Of a stretch of DNA of 64,000 bases, positions 16,773-25,496 are shown one piece after another (the first letter of the stretch is position 1; each line of letters opens with the position of its first letter). Origin of the DNA: Achromobacter seleniivolatilans (GTDB lineage: Bacteria > Pseudomonadota > Gammaproteobacteria > Burkholderiales > Burkholderiaceae_B). The stretch lies in assembly GCF_030864005.1 (NCBI RefSeq), contig NZ_CP132976.1:3782001-3846000 (forward strand), written 5' to 3'. The position numbers and the translations under genes are program-made. The notes under the pieces are model-generated. The model had not been told where the DNA came from, made no database searches, and was given only the letters and a program-made list of their open reading frames with translations.

Positions 16773-18362
16773 ATGAAAATCGAAACCGCCCTGCTTTCGG
16801 TGTCCGACAAGACCGGCATCGTTGAATTTGCCCGCGCGCTGGCCGCGCGTGGCGTGCGTCTGCTGTCGACTGGCGGCACCGCCAAGTTGCTGGCCGACTC
16901 CGGCCTGACCGTCACCGAAGTGGCTGCCCACACCGGTTCGCCGGAAATTCTGGATGGCCGCGTCAAGACGCTGCACCCGAAAATTCACGGCGGCCTGCTG
17001 GCCCGCCGTGACAGCGCCGAACACATGGACACGATCAAGGCGGCCGGTATCGATCGTATCGACATGCTGGTGGTCAACCTGTATCCGTTCCGTGAAACTG
17101 TCGCCAAGCCGGACTGCACGTTCGCTGACGCCGTGGAAAACATCGACATCGGCGGCCCGGCCATGCTGCGCGCCGCTGCCAAGAACCACGGCACCGAAGC
17201 TGGCGGCGTGACGGTTGTGATCGACCCGGTCGATTATTCCCGCGTGCTGACGGAAATGGACAAGGGCGGCAGCACCTCGTACGGCCTGCGCCTGGCGCTG
17301 GCCTCCAAGGTCTATGCGCACACGGCTGCCTATGATGGCGCCATCGCTGCCTATCTGACCAGCCTGACCGAAGCCGAGCCCGCGCAGGAAGCCGTGCCGG
17401 CCCGCACCGAATGGCCGGGCACCCTGACCGTGCAGGTCAAGCAGCAACAGGCGCTGCGCTACGGCGAAAACCCGCACCAGACCGCCGCCTTCTACGTCGA
17501 CTCGCAACGTTCGGCCGGCCTGTTGGGCAACTATCGCCAGTTGCAGGGCAAGGAACTGTCCTACAACAACATCGCCGACGCCGACGCCGCATGGGAATGC
17601 GCGCGCAGCTTCGACGTGCCGGCGTGTGTCATCGTCAAGCATGCCAACCCCTGCGGCGTTGCCGTAGCGGCCGACACGCTGGGCGCGTATCAGCAAGCCT
17701 TCAAGACCGATCCCACGTCGGCGTTTGGCGGCATCATCGCCTTCAACCGTCCGGTGGACGCCGCTACGGCCGAAGCCGTGAGCTCGCAGTTCCTGGAAGT
17801 GCTGCTGGCCCCGGCCTATGACGGCGCCGCGCTGGCCATCCTGGCAGCCAAGAAGAACGTGCGCGTGCTGGAAGTGCCGCAGGGCACGGGCCAGAACGCC
17901 TTTGACATCAAGCGCGTGGGCGGCGGCTGGCTGGTGCAAAGCCCGGACGCCTACAACGTGCCGCGTGATGCGCTCAAGGTGGTCAGCAAGCGCCAGCCGA
18001 CCGAGCAGGAAATGAACGACCTGACGTTCGCCTGGAAGGTCGCCAAGTACGTCAAGTCCAACGCCATCGTGTTCGTGGGCGGCGGCATGACTCTCGGTGT
18101 GGGCGCCGGCCAGATGAGCCGTATCGACTCGGCCCGCATTGCGTCCATCAAGGCGGAAAACGCTGGACTGACGCTCAAGGGTTCGGCAGTGGCGTCGGAT
18201 GCGTTCTTCCCGTTCCGCGACGGTCTGGACGTGGTGGTGGCTGCGGGCGCGACCTGCGTCATCCAGCCGGGCGGCAGCATGCGCGACGATGAAGTCATTG
18301 CAGCGGCCGACGAGCATGGCATCGCCATGGTGCTGACCGGCACCCGTCACTTCCGTCACTGA
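16773..18362 (+). CDS. purH: Bifunctional AICAR formyltransferase / IMP cyclohydrolase
   Basis: This 529-residue enzyme carries out the last two steps of IMP synthesis: formyl transfer from 10-formyl-tetrahydrofolate to AICAR, and ring closure to IMP. Residues 1-150 form the cyclohydrolase, with the MGS-like fold ([33 protein letters not shown]). The rest is the transformylase, with RYGENPHQ, the catalytic K-H of IVKHANPCG and [11 protein letters not shown] near the end. The length is normal. The stop overlaps the ruvC start by one base, so the two are translationally linked. The gap after fis is 106 bases. Confidence 0.97.
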   Translation: MKIETALLSVSDKTGIVEFARALAARGVRLLSTGGTAKLLADSGLTVTEVAAHTGSPEILDGRVKTLHPKIHGGLLARRDSAEHMDTIKAAGIDRIDMLVVNLYPFRETVAKPDCTFADAVENIDIGGPAMLRAAAKNHGTEAGGVTVVIDPVDYSRVLTEMDKGGSTSYGLRLALASKVYAHTAAYDGAIAAYLTSLTEAEPAQEAVPARTEWPGTLTVQVKQQQALRYGENPHQTAAFYVDSQRSAGLLGNYRQLQGKELSYNNIADADAAWECARSFDVPACVIVKHANPCGVAVAADTLGAYQQAFKTDPTSAFGGIIAFNRPVDAATAEAVSSQFLEVLLAPAYDGAALAILAAKKNVRVLEVPQGTGQNAFDIKRVGGGWLVQSPDAYNVPRDALKVVSKRQPTEQEMNDLTFAWKVAKYVKSNAIVFVGGGMTLGVGAGQMSRIDSARIASIKAENAGLTLKGSAVASDAFFPFRDGLDVVVAAGATCVIQPGGSMRDDEVIAAADEHGIAMVLTGTRHFRH

Positions 18363-18910
18363 TGCGCGTCCTCGGCATTGATCCTGGTTTGCGCCGCACC
18401 GGCTTTGGTGTGATCGATGTCGACGGCCCGCGGCTGCGGTATGTGGCCAGCGGGACCATTGTGGTCCCGCCGGCCCTTACCCTGGCCGAACGCTTGAAGG
18501 TCATTCTGGACAATCTGCGCCAGGTGGCCCGCGACACGCAACCCGACGTGGCCGCGCTGGAAATCATCTTTTTGAATACCAATCCCGCGTCCACCCTGCT
18601 CTTGGGTCAGGCGCGCGGCGCGGCGTTGTGCGCACTGGCCGACAGTTCTCTGGCGGTGCACGAGTACACCGCCTTGCAGATCAAAAAGGCCGTGGTGGGC
18701 ACCGGACGCGCTGCCAAGGAGCAGGTGCAGATGATGGTGCAGCACCTGCTGGCACTGGACGGAAAACCTGCCGCCGACTCGGCCGATGCGCTGGCTTGCG
18801 CCATCTGCCATGCCCATGTCGGCCCGATGCAGGAAAAACTGGAACGCCTGGGCACCTCGCTGCGCATGAGCGGCAAGACGCGGATACGCAACGGCCGCCT
18901 GATCGGCTGA
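18362..18910 (+). CDS. ruvC: Holliday junction endonuclease RuvC
   Basis: This 182-residue enzyme cuts Holliday junctions during recombinational repair. The RNase H-like fold opens with [12 protein letters not shown], carrying the first catalytic Asp. The other acidic residues sit in ALEIIF (Glu) and in [14 protein letters not shown] near residues 140-150. The ATG at 18362 overlaps the purH stop codon by one base. ruvA follows 133 bases later on the same strand, whereas ruvB is 3 kb away on the opposite strand. Confidence 0.96.
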   Translation: MRVLGIDPGLRRTGFGVIDVDGPRLRYVASGTIVVPPALTLAERLKVILDNLRQVARDTQPDVAALEIIFLNTNPASTLLLGQARGAALCALADSSLAVHEYTALQIKKAVVGTGRAAKEQVQMMVQHLLALDGKPAADSADALACAICHAHVGPMQEKLERLGTSLRMSGKTRIRNGRLIG

Positions 18911-19043
18911 TCGCTTTCTTCGCGCATTCCGAGCGGCATCGCGCCGCATTGCCGTCCCACGCCCCGATGCTGCCCCTGCCCGTATAGAATCCCCGGATTC
19001 GCCGCGCAATCAGCGGCTTCACCATTACCAGGCCTTCATCACC

Positions 19044-19616
19044 ATGATCGGACGCATTACCGGAACCCTGATCGAAAAACTGCCGCCCACCATCTGTGTG
19101 GACGTGGGCGGTCTGGGCTATGACATCGACGTGCCCATGAGCACGCTGTATTCGCTGCCGGAAACGGGCGCCCGCGTCACGTTGTATACGCACCTGACGG
19201 TGCGCGAGGACGCTCACATTCTGTATGGCTTTGCGTCTGCCAGCGAACGCAGCACGTTTCGCGCGCTGATCAAGGTCAGCGGCATCGGCGCCCGCACCGC
19301 CTTGTCGGTGCTGTCGGGTCTGTCGGTGGCGGATCTGGCCCAGGCCATTACCTTGCAAGAATCCGGCCGCCTGACGCGCGTTCCGGGCATCGGCAAGAAA
19401 ACCGCCGAACGCCTGCTGCTGGAAATGCGCGGCAAGCTGGGCGCGGATATTGGCGCGTCCTCACACGCCACGCCCGATAACCAGTCCGACATTCTGAACG
19501 CGCTGCTGGCGCTGGGATACTCCGACAAGGAATCGTTGTCGGCGCTGAAGACCTTGCCGGAAGGCGTAGGCGTGTCCGACGGCATCAAGCAGGCGCTGAA
19601 GGCGCTGGTGCGCTAG
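19044..19616 (+). CDS. ruvA: Holliday junction branch-migration protein RuvA
   Basis: This 190-residue protein forms the tetramer that binds the four-way junction and loads RuvB rings. Its domains are in the usual order. The OB fold is at residues 1-62 ([15 protein letters not shown]). Tandem helix-hairpin-helix motifs follow at 70-140 ([19 protein letters not shown] and [19 protein letters not shown]). The RuvB-contacting C-terminal three-helix domain is at 145-190 ([19 protein letters not shown]). It is followed by a weak hairpin and then convergent genes, so the normal ruvA-ruvB coupling is lost here. Confidence 0.96.
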   Translation: MIGRITGTLIEKLPPTICVDVGGLGYDIDVPMSTLYSLPETGARVTLYTHLTVREDAHILYGFASASERSTFRALIKVSGIGARTALSVLSGLSVADLAQAITLQESGRLTRVPGIGKKTAERLLLEMRGKLGADIGASSHATPDNQSDILNALLALGYSDKESLSALKTLPEGVGVSDGIKQALKALVR

Positions 19617-19636
19617 TCCATTCGCCCCAGGCATGG

Positions 19637-19662
19637 AACCCCACCGTTGCTTGAGGGGTTTT
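19637..19662 (+). terminator. Weak terminator-like hairpin after ruvA
   Basis: AACCCC (19637-19642) pairs with GGGGTT (19655-19660) around a 12-base loop and is followed by only two further T residues. It sits 20 bases after the ruvA stop and before the convergent gene, so it may serve as a modest terminator. Confidence 0.35.
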
Positions 19663-19689
19663 GCGCGATGACATCCTGCGCCAAACCCA

Positions 19690-20598
19690 TCACAAGTAGC
19701 GGGGGGCGACGGCTTCCAAGCCCGTTGGAACCACGTGAAGCTCCGGCGCGATAGGCCCCGTGCAGATGTTGTCGCGGCGCAGGGAATCCAGATTGTCGCG
19801 CGACATCAGGGGTTCGCCGGGCATGCATTCGAACAGCCGGGCCTGCATGCGCCCGACGCCCATCGGCATGTTGATTACCGGACGAGGGTGGCCGCTCCAT
19901 GCGGCGCAGAGCCGCGCAATTTCGCCCAGCGTGTAGATCTGCGGTCCGCCCAGCTCATACGTCTTGCCGCAAGTGTGTGAGTTGCCCAATGCGGACACCA
20001 TGGCGGACACCACGTCGCCCACATAGACCGGCTGCATGCGCACGTGCGCGCCCGCCAGCGGCAGCACGGGCAGCCAGCGTGCCAGAGTGGCGAACATATT
20101 GGTGAATTTGTCGTCAGGTCCGAAGATGACGGAGGGCCGGAAGATGGTCCACCCGCCTTCGTTGCCGGCATGAAATTCGTTCTGGATGGCGGCCTCGCCA
20201 TCACCCTTGGAGCGCTGGTACATGCTGTCGCCCTTGGAGTCTGCGCCCAAGGCGCTCACGTGCAACAGACGGCGGACGCCATGCCGCCGGCACGCCTGCG
20301 CGATACGCTGCGGCAGGTGCACGTGGGCACGCGCAAAATCTGAACCATACGGCTGACCGGAGTTGCCGTGCAGGATGCCCACCAGATTGACGACCACGTC
20401 GCACCCCTGCACCAGGCGGTCCAGCGCGGCGTCATCGTGGATGTCGGTCTGGATCAGGGTGACCGTGGGAAAAACTTGCAGTTCACTGCCCCGCGCCAAG
20501 AGGCGGGTAGGTACGATGAACTGGTGCAGATCGCCGGACAACCGGGCGATAAGATGACGGCCGATAAAGCCAGTGCCGCCGATGACAAGGATACGCAT
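19690..20598 (-). CDS. NAD(P)-binding NDUFA9-like (atypical SDR) protein
   Basis: This 302-residue protein opens with GGTGFIGRHLIARL, the Rossmann nucleotide-binding motif of extended/atypical SDRs. It follows the pattern of the complex-I NDUFA9-like group: DVVNLVGILHG, LLHVSALGAD, YQRSKGDGEAA in place of YxxxK, FRPSVIFGPDD and a PVYVGDVV segment. Bacterial members are not complex I subunits and are thought to bind NADPH; quinone- or membrane-related roles have been proposed. The gene ends 73 bases from the ruvA stop. It lies upstream of nothing on its strand, and downstream of the dehydratase gene with a gap of 115 bases. Confidence 0.88.
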   Translation of the reverse strand: MRILVIGGTGFIGRHLIARLSGDLHQFIVPTRLLARGSELQVFPTVTLIQTDIHDDAALDRLVQGCDVVVNLVGILHGNSGQPYGSDFARAHVHLPQRIAQACRRHGVRRLLHVSALGADSKGDSMYQRSKGDGEAAIQNEFHAGNEGGWTIFRPSVIFGPDDKFTNMFATLARWLPVLPLAGAHVRMQPVYVGDVVSAMVSALGNSHTCGKTYELGGPQIYTLGEIARLCAAWSGHPRPVINMPMGVGRMQARLFECMPGEPLMSRDNLDSLRRDNICTGPIAPELHVVPTGLEAVAPRYL

Positions 20599-20713
20599 GT
20601 AGCAGCCCCTGTTCGTCAGGATTCAATCCCGATAATGCCTTGCGCTGACAACTACCGCAAGCGCGCATCTGCGGTCCGCTGTCTTATGCGACTTGCGGAC
20701 CGCAGATTGAAGA

Positions 20714-21679
20714 TCAAGACGCCAGCAGCTTGCCGTAGGCCGGAAGATCGACATTACCGCCGCTGATAATGACGCCAACCCGCGCGCCACGCACCGGCAC
20801 CACGTTCTGCATGACTGCCGCGGCTCCCAGGCAACCCGTGGGTTCGACCACCATCTTCATGCGTTCGGCGAAGAACTTCATGGTGGTGATCAATTGCGCG
20901 TCAGTCACGGTGACGATGTCGCGCACATACTTCTGGATGAGCGGAAAGGTCAGGTTGCCCAGATGGGTCGTGGCAGCGCCATCGGCCAACGTTTTGGGGG
21001 CTGGAATTCGGACGATTTCACCCTTACGCAACGATTGCTGGCCATCATTGCCGGCTTCCGGCTCGACGCCGTAGACCAGACAACGCGGACTGAGCGCAAA
21101 TGCCGACAAGGCGGAGCCGGACAACAGCCCCCCGCCGCCCAAGCAGACGAACAGGTAGTCCAGTTCGCCAACTTCCTCAAACAACTCTTTGGCCGCCGTG
21201 CCTTGGCCTGTGATCACGTCTTCGTGATCGTAGGGTGGAATCAGCGTAGCGCCGGTTTCCGCGTGAATACGCTGGGCAATGACTTCGCGGTCTTCGGTAT
21301 AGCGGTCATAGGTGACGATCTTGCCGCCGTAACCTTCTGTGGCGGCGCGTTTGGCCGCAGGCGCGTCCAGCGGCATGATGATGGTGGCCTGCACGCCTTG
21401 CAGCTTGGACGCCAGCGCAATGGCTTGCGCGTGATTGCCCGATGAAAAAGTCACCACACCGGCAGCGCGCTGTTCGGGCGTCAGACGCGCAATGGCGTTG
21501 TAGCCGCCCCGGAATTTGAACGCGCCCATGCGCTGAAAATTCTCGCACTTGAAGAAAACCGATGCGCCGCTGATGGCATCGGCCGTCGTAGAGGTCAAGA
21601 CGGGCGTGCGATGGGCGTTGCCGGCCAAGCGCTCGCTGGCGCGGACGACATCATCATAAGTAGGCAAGTCAGGCAGCAT
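20714..21679 (-). CDS. PLP-dependent threonine/serine dehydratase family enzyme
   Basis: This 321-residue fold-type II pyridoxal-phosphate enzyme has the cofactor lysine in FKFRGGYNA, the substrate loop SSGNHAQAIA and the phosphate-binding glycine loop CLGGGGLLSG. It lacks the C-terminal ACT regulatory domain of biosynthetic threonine deaminase IlvA. The start MLPDLPTYDDVVRASERL is typical of the serine racemase / threo-3-hydroxyaspartate ammonia-lyase group. The likely reaction is deamination of a hydroxy amino acid; serine racemase activity is an alternative. It lies between ruvB and the NDUFA9-like gene on the minus strand. Confidence 0.88.
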   Translation of the reverse strand: MLPDLPTYDDVVRASERLAGNAHRTPVLTSTTADAISGASVFFKCENFQRMGAFKFRGGYNAIARLTPEQRAAGVVTFSSGNHAQAIALASKLQGVQATIIMPLDAPAAKRAATEGYGGKIVTYDRYTEDREVIAQRIHAETGATLIPPYDHEDVITGQGTAAKELFEEVGELDYLFVCLGGGGLLSGSALSAFALSPRCLVYGVEPEAGNDGQQSLRKGEIVRIPAPKTLADGAATTHLGNLTFPLIQKYVRDIVTVTDAQLITTMKFFAERMKMVVEPTGCLGAAAVMQNVVPVRGARVGVIISGGNVDLPAYGKLLAS

Positions 21680-21775
21680 GGGAATCCGGTCCTTTGATCG
21701 CGGGGAGGTCGAAACCCTGGGATCATAAACCCGCCGCGCAGTTTGCGCGCCCCCGCTGATGGCGGACTTGCCTGA

Positions 21776-22849
21776 TTACTTGCAGAAGAGATCGGCGCTT
21801 GCGCCCGTTGTGCCGGCAGGCGGGGTCAGGCCGAGATGACGCCAAGTGGTCTGCGTAGCGGTCCGGCCGCGCGGCGTGCGTTGCAGGTAGCCGTGCTGAA
21901 TCAGGTAGGGTTCGATCACGTCTTCGATGGTGTCGCGCTCTTCGCCAATAGCAGCGGCCAAGCTGTCCACGCCTACGGGTCCGCCATCGAATTTGTGGAT
22001 GATGGCCTCGAGCAGCTTGCGGTCCATCAGGTCCAGCCCTTGCGGGTCGACTTCCAGCATGGCCAGCGCACGGCCAGCAACGTCTGCATCAATAGTGCCG
22101 CTGGCCTTGACTTCGGCATAGTCACGCACGCGGCGCAGCAGGCGGTTGGCGATACGCGGCGTGCCACGGGCGCGGCGCGCGATTTCGCCCGCGCCGTCCG
22201 GTGTGATGGCGGCGTGGAGCAGGCCGGCGCTACGCGTCACGATGTGGCCCAGGTCGGTGGCGTTGTAGAACTCCAGCCGCGACACGATGCCAAAACGATC
22301 ACGCAGCGGATTGGTCAGCATGCCTGCACGTGTGGTGGCGCCCACCAAAGTGAAGGGTTGCAGGTCCAGCTTTACGCTGCGCGCGGCCGGGCCTTCACCG
22401 ATCAGGATGTCGATCTGAAAATCTTCCAGCGCCGGGTACAGAATTTCCTCGACCACGGGCGACAGGCGATGGATTTCGTCAATGAACAGGACGTCGTTCT
22501 TTTCCAGGTTGGTCAGCAAGGCGGCCAGATCGCCCGGGCGTTCCAGCACGGGACCCGACGTCTGACGCAGTTGCACCCCCATCTCGTGCGCAATGATGTG
22601 CGCCAGTGTGGTCTTGCCCAGGCCGGGGGGGCCAAACAACAGAACGTGATCCAGAGACTCACCCCGGTTTCTGGCGGCGGCAATGAAGATTTCCAGCTGT
22701 TCACGGGCACGCTGCTGGCCGACGTATTCGCCCAGCGCCTTGGGCCGCAGGGCGCGTTCAATCGATTCTTCATTGGGCGATACCGGCTGCGGCGCCACAA
22801 TGCGCGGGGCGTCGGGACGGGAAGACAGGGAATCGGACTGAATGGCCAT
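21776..22849 (-). CDS. ruvB: Holliday junction branch-migration motor RuvB
   Basis: This 357-residue AAA+ ATPase forms hexameric rings that drive branch migration with RuvA. It shows Walker A GPPGLGKT, Walker B with DEIHRL, the arginine-containing GATTRAGML and the C-terminal winged helix ([16 protein letters not shown]). The N-terminal residues 1-20 are a variable tail. The gene is on the minus strand, more than 2 kb past ruvA, separated by two genes also on the minus strand. Its own promoter would lie near the GC-rich repeat at 22.9 kb. Confidence 0.96.
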   Translation of the reverse strand: MAIQSDSLSSRPDAPRIVAPQPVSPNEESIERALRPKALGEYVGQQRAREQLEIFIAAARNRGESLDHVLLFGPPGLGKTTLAHIIAHEMGVQLRQTSGPVLERPGDLAALLTNLEKNDVLFIDEIHRLSPVVEEILYPALEDFQIDILIGEGPAARSVKLDLQPFTLVGATTRAGMLTNPLRDRFGIVSRLEFYNATDLGHIVTRSAGLLHAAITPDGAGEIARRARGTPRIANRLLRRVRDYAEVKASGTIDADVAGRALAMLEVDPQGLDLMDRKLLEAIIHKFDGGPVGVDSLAAAIGEERDTIEDVIEPYLIQHGYLQRTPRGRTATQTTWRHLGLTPPAGTTGASADLFCK

Positions 22850-22893
22850 GGTGCGGATACGACAAAAGACGAAGCAGGATGCATCGTACCGTA

Positions 22894-22940
22894 AGGGGGG
22901 CCCGCCGAGGGGCGCCCGGCTAGGGGGGCCCGCCGAGGGG
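22894..22940. repeat. Two direct copies of a 19-base G/C-rich repeat
   Basis: The sequence AGGGGGGCCCGCCGAGGGG occurs at 22894-22912 and again at 22922-22940, a 28-base period. It lies between the ruvB start and the histidine kinase stop (144-base gap). No promoter-like AT-rich sequence is left there, so ruvB must either use a promoter overlapping this repeat or be read from the kinase operon. Similar short G-rich repeats can form quadruplexes. Confidence 0.7.
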
Positions 22941-22993
22941 GACCTATCCAGGCGACCCCGCCCAACAAGCCTTGCCCAATACAGCCCCTGCCC

Positions 22994-24577
22994 CTAAGCC
23001 GTCTCAGACAGCGGAAGCTTTACTCGCACCCGCAAGCCGCCAGACTCCGCTTGAAGCAGCTCCAGCGATCCGCCATGGGCGCGGGCAATGGCTTCCGCCA
23101 GGGCCAGCCCCAGCCCCACGCTGCCCGTGCGCGTGCGTGCATCGTCCAGCCGGCTGAAGGGCCGCAGGGCCTCCTGACGGCGTTCGGGCACGATGCCGGG
23201 GCCGTGATCCGCCACATCCAGAACGGCGTAGCGGTCTTCCCGGCGCAAATTTACCTCCACCGGGGGCGCCCCATGATTCAGGGCGTTTCCAATCAGGTTG
23301 TCCAGCAAACGGCCCAGCGCCACGGCATCCGCCTGCACCACCATCGTGGTGTCGTCTTCGGCCGCGGTCAGGTGGATATCGGTGCCCGCGCCCTGCCAAG
23401 CGCCGACCCGCTCGGTCAGCCAGTCGGACAACAACATGGGGGCATATCGGTAGGCTGCAGGGTCCGTGCCGCGCACAAAGCCGATGAACTGGTCCACCAT
23501 GTGCTGCATGTCCTGCAGATCGGTACGCAGCCCTTCCTTCAGCTTGGAATCGTCAGCCATCTCGATACGCAGCCACATGCGCGACAACGGCCCTTTCAGA
23601 TCGTGCGGCAGTCCCGACAGCAACGTGCGGCGCACCGAATCCGATTCCGCCAAAGCATCCAGCATGGCGTTGAAGCGCTCGCCCAGAGCCCGGGTTTCGT
23701 GCGGGCCAGAGGGTTCGACACGTTGTGGTTGTCCGGCGGCCAGGCGGTCGGCCGCGTCGGCCAACCGGGTAATGGGACGCGTGATATGCCAGGAAAACCC
23801 AACTGCCAACAACAGCAAGAGCCCCAACCCGCCGAGCCAGGCGGCGATGAACGGCGTCGCCACGGGCGGATCAAGGCGGTCCAGCGGAATCACCAGCCAC
23901 TCACGCAGACGCGGCGCGTCTTCGCTGGCGGAATTGGGCGCCAGCGAGATGAATATTTCTGGCGCGGGGCCACGCGACAGCGCCACCCGGGTGCCGTCGT
24001 TCAAGCGCTCATTCAGCTGCTGCACCAGCACCCGCAGGTCGCGGCGGATGTCATCCGGCTCAGGCTTATAGCGGCGTATGTGCTCTTCGCGCGCCCGATC
24101 GGTATCGCGTTCTTCGGCGGTACGCTGATCGTCACGCATTCCGTCGGCGCCATGGTCGTCGCCTCGCACTTCTGGCGGTGGCGGCGGCGGGCCGGGGAGA
24201 TCGCCCGGCCGGGCATCCGATGGCGGGGGAGGAGGCGGGCGTTGTGCCGCGCGTGGCGGAGGCGGAGGACGGCGGCCATTGAACCGCTGCAACTTCGCTT
24301 CAGCCGGCAGCACGCGCGACCATAGGCGCCATTGGTTCTGCGAGGCAGAGCGCACGAAATCGGCGCGATCTTCGGCAGGTATCTGGGACACCGCGGCGCG
24401 CAGGGTGCGGATGGTGGTGACGATATAACCGATCCCCACATCTTCCATGAATTTGTGCCGGAAATACGAGACCGTGACCAAAGTAGCCGCCTGGGTCAGC
24501 AGAACGGAACCCAAGATCAGCAGGATCAGTCGCGCCCGTAACGACCGCGGCACCAGAAAACCAGCGGAAAAACGCAT
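22994..24577 (-). CDS. EnvZ-like sensor histidine kinase with polyproline periplasmic segment
   Basis: This 527-residue inner-membrane kinase has a first transmembrane helix at about residues 14-36, a long periplasmic part, a second helix near 245-262, and a HAMP domain (ITRPITRLADAADRLAAGQ). Then come the His box (GLPHDLKGPLSRMWLR), the N box (NLIGNALNHGAP) and the G boxes (DHGPGIVPE, GSVGLGLALAEAIA). The H-D-L-K-G-P-L form is close to EnvZ. Residues 103-136 hold proline runs of five, six and six residues followed by an acidic-basic stretch, which is unusual for a sensor domain. Its ATG overlaps the response-regulator stop by one base, so the pair is co-translated. Confidence 0.93.
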   Translation of the reverse strand: MRFSAGFLVPRSLRARLILLILGSVLLTQAATLVTVSYFRHKFMEDVGIGYIVTTIRTLRAAVSQIPAEDRADFVRSASQNQWRLWSRVLPAEAKLQRFNGRRPPPPPRAAQRPPPPPPSDARPGDLPGPPPPPPEVRGDDHGADGMRDDQRTAEERDTDRAREEHIRRYKPEPDDIRRDLRVLVQQLNERLNDGTRVALSRGPAPEIFISLAPNSASEDAPRLREWLVIPLDRLDPPVATPFIAAWLGGLGLLLLLAVGFSWHITRPITRLADAADRLAAGQPQRVEPSGPHETRALGERFNAMLDALAESDSVRRTLLSGLPHDLKGPLSRMWLRIEMADDSKLKEGLRTDLQDMQHMVDQFIGFVRGTDPAAYRYAPMLLSDWLTERVGAWQGAGTDIHLTAAEDDTTMVVQADAVALGRLLDNLIGNALNHGAPPVEVNLRREDRYAVLDVADHGPGIVPERRQEALRPFSRLDDARTRTGSVGLGLALAEAIARAHGGSLELLQAESGGLRVRVKLPLSETA

Positions 24578-25287
24578 CAGGGGGAAAACCGGTAACCGAT
24601 GCCCCAGACGGTCTGTATCCAGCGCGGCTGTTTGGGATCGTCTTCAATGACGCGGCGCAGGCGCAGAATGGCGATGTCGATGGCGCGATCGTTGCGTTCG
24701 CCGGCGTCGTCATCGCGCGCCAGCGCCAGCAGGCGTTCGCGGGACAGCGGCTTGCCGGCGTTGCGCACCAACGCTTCCAGCAGATTGATTTCGCCGCCTG
24801 TCAGTTTGACGACAGTGCCTTCGCGAGACAGCTGGCGCGTGGAGGGATCAAACAGGAAGGGCCCGAACGTGACCGGGGCATCTTTGGTCAGCGCGGAGGG
24901 GCCGCGCTTGCGGCGCAGCACGGCCTCGATGCGGGCCAGCAGCTCGCGCGGGTCGAAGGGCTTGCCCACGTAATCGTCCGCGCCGGCTTCCAAACCGATG
25001 ATGCGGTCTACGGCTTCATCGCGGGCGGTCAGCAAGATAACGGGAATGTCTTCGCCCTGTTCTCGCAGGCGGCGGCAGGCATCGGCGCCATCGCCGCCCG
25101 GCAGCATGCGGTCAAGCACGAGCAGATCCGGGGCGTAACGAGTGATGCGGGACGACAAATCGGTGGCGTCCGGCGCCAGCAAGGTGTCGTAGCCATGCCG
25201 ATTCAGGTAGTCGGCCAGCAGTTGGCGCAGGGCAGGATCGTCGTCTACGACCAGCAGCTTGGTGTGGGAATTGTCCATGGCTGTCAT
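24577..25287 (-). CDS. OmpR/RisA-like response regulator
   Basis: This protein of about 236 residues has an N-terminal receiver domain and a C-terminal winged helix of the OmpR type. The receiver shows VVDDDPALR, the phospho-acceptor Asp in DLLVLDRMLPGGDG, the conserved Thr in LLTARDE and the Lys in YVGKPFDP. The winged helix shows the LTGGEINLLEALVRNAGKPLSRE segment and ends IQTVWGIGYRFSP. The start is set at the ATG at 25287 (MTAMDNSHTKLL); the Met three codons on is equally possible, and neither has a clear SD. It pairs with the kinase downstream by a one-base overlap. The divergent outer-membrane protein gene is an obvious candidate target. Confidence 0.93.
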   Translation of the reverse strand: MTAMDNSHTKLLVVDDDPALRQLLADYLNRHGYDTLLAPDATDLSSRITRYAPDLLVLDRMLPGGDGADACRRLREQGEDIPVILLTARDEAVDRIIGLEAGADDYVGKPFDPRELLARIEAVLRRKRGPSALTKDAPVTFGPFLFDPSTRQLSREGTVVKLTGGEINLLEALVRNAGKPLSRERLLALARDDDAGERNDRAIDIAILRLRRVIEDDPKQPRWIQTVWGIGYRFSP

Positions 25288-25496
25288 AGTGCGGCGCGGC
25301 GCGTCCCGCCGCAAGAGGCAAGAAATCAACTGAAATACACCTGTTGCACGATGATGCCTGTCATTTCCTACGGTTTTGGTACCCGCTGTCTGCGGAGTGG
25401 GGACAGGCCCTAAAATATCAACCGATTTTGCCGCTCGTCCGGTTTACTAAAAATCGTTTACAGCTACGTCGGCGTCCCCTATATACACTGGTTTCT

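Noticed and set aside
16713..18359. A 548-codon open frame antisense to purH.
   Set aside because: It is a shadow frame with no recognisable domain; purH is complete on the plus strand.
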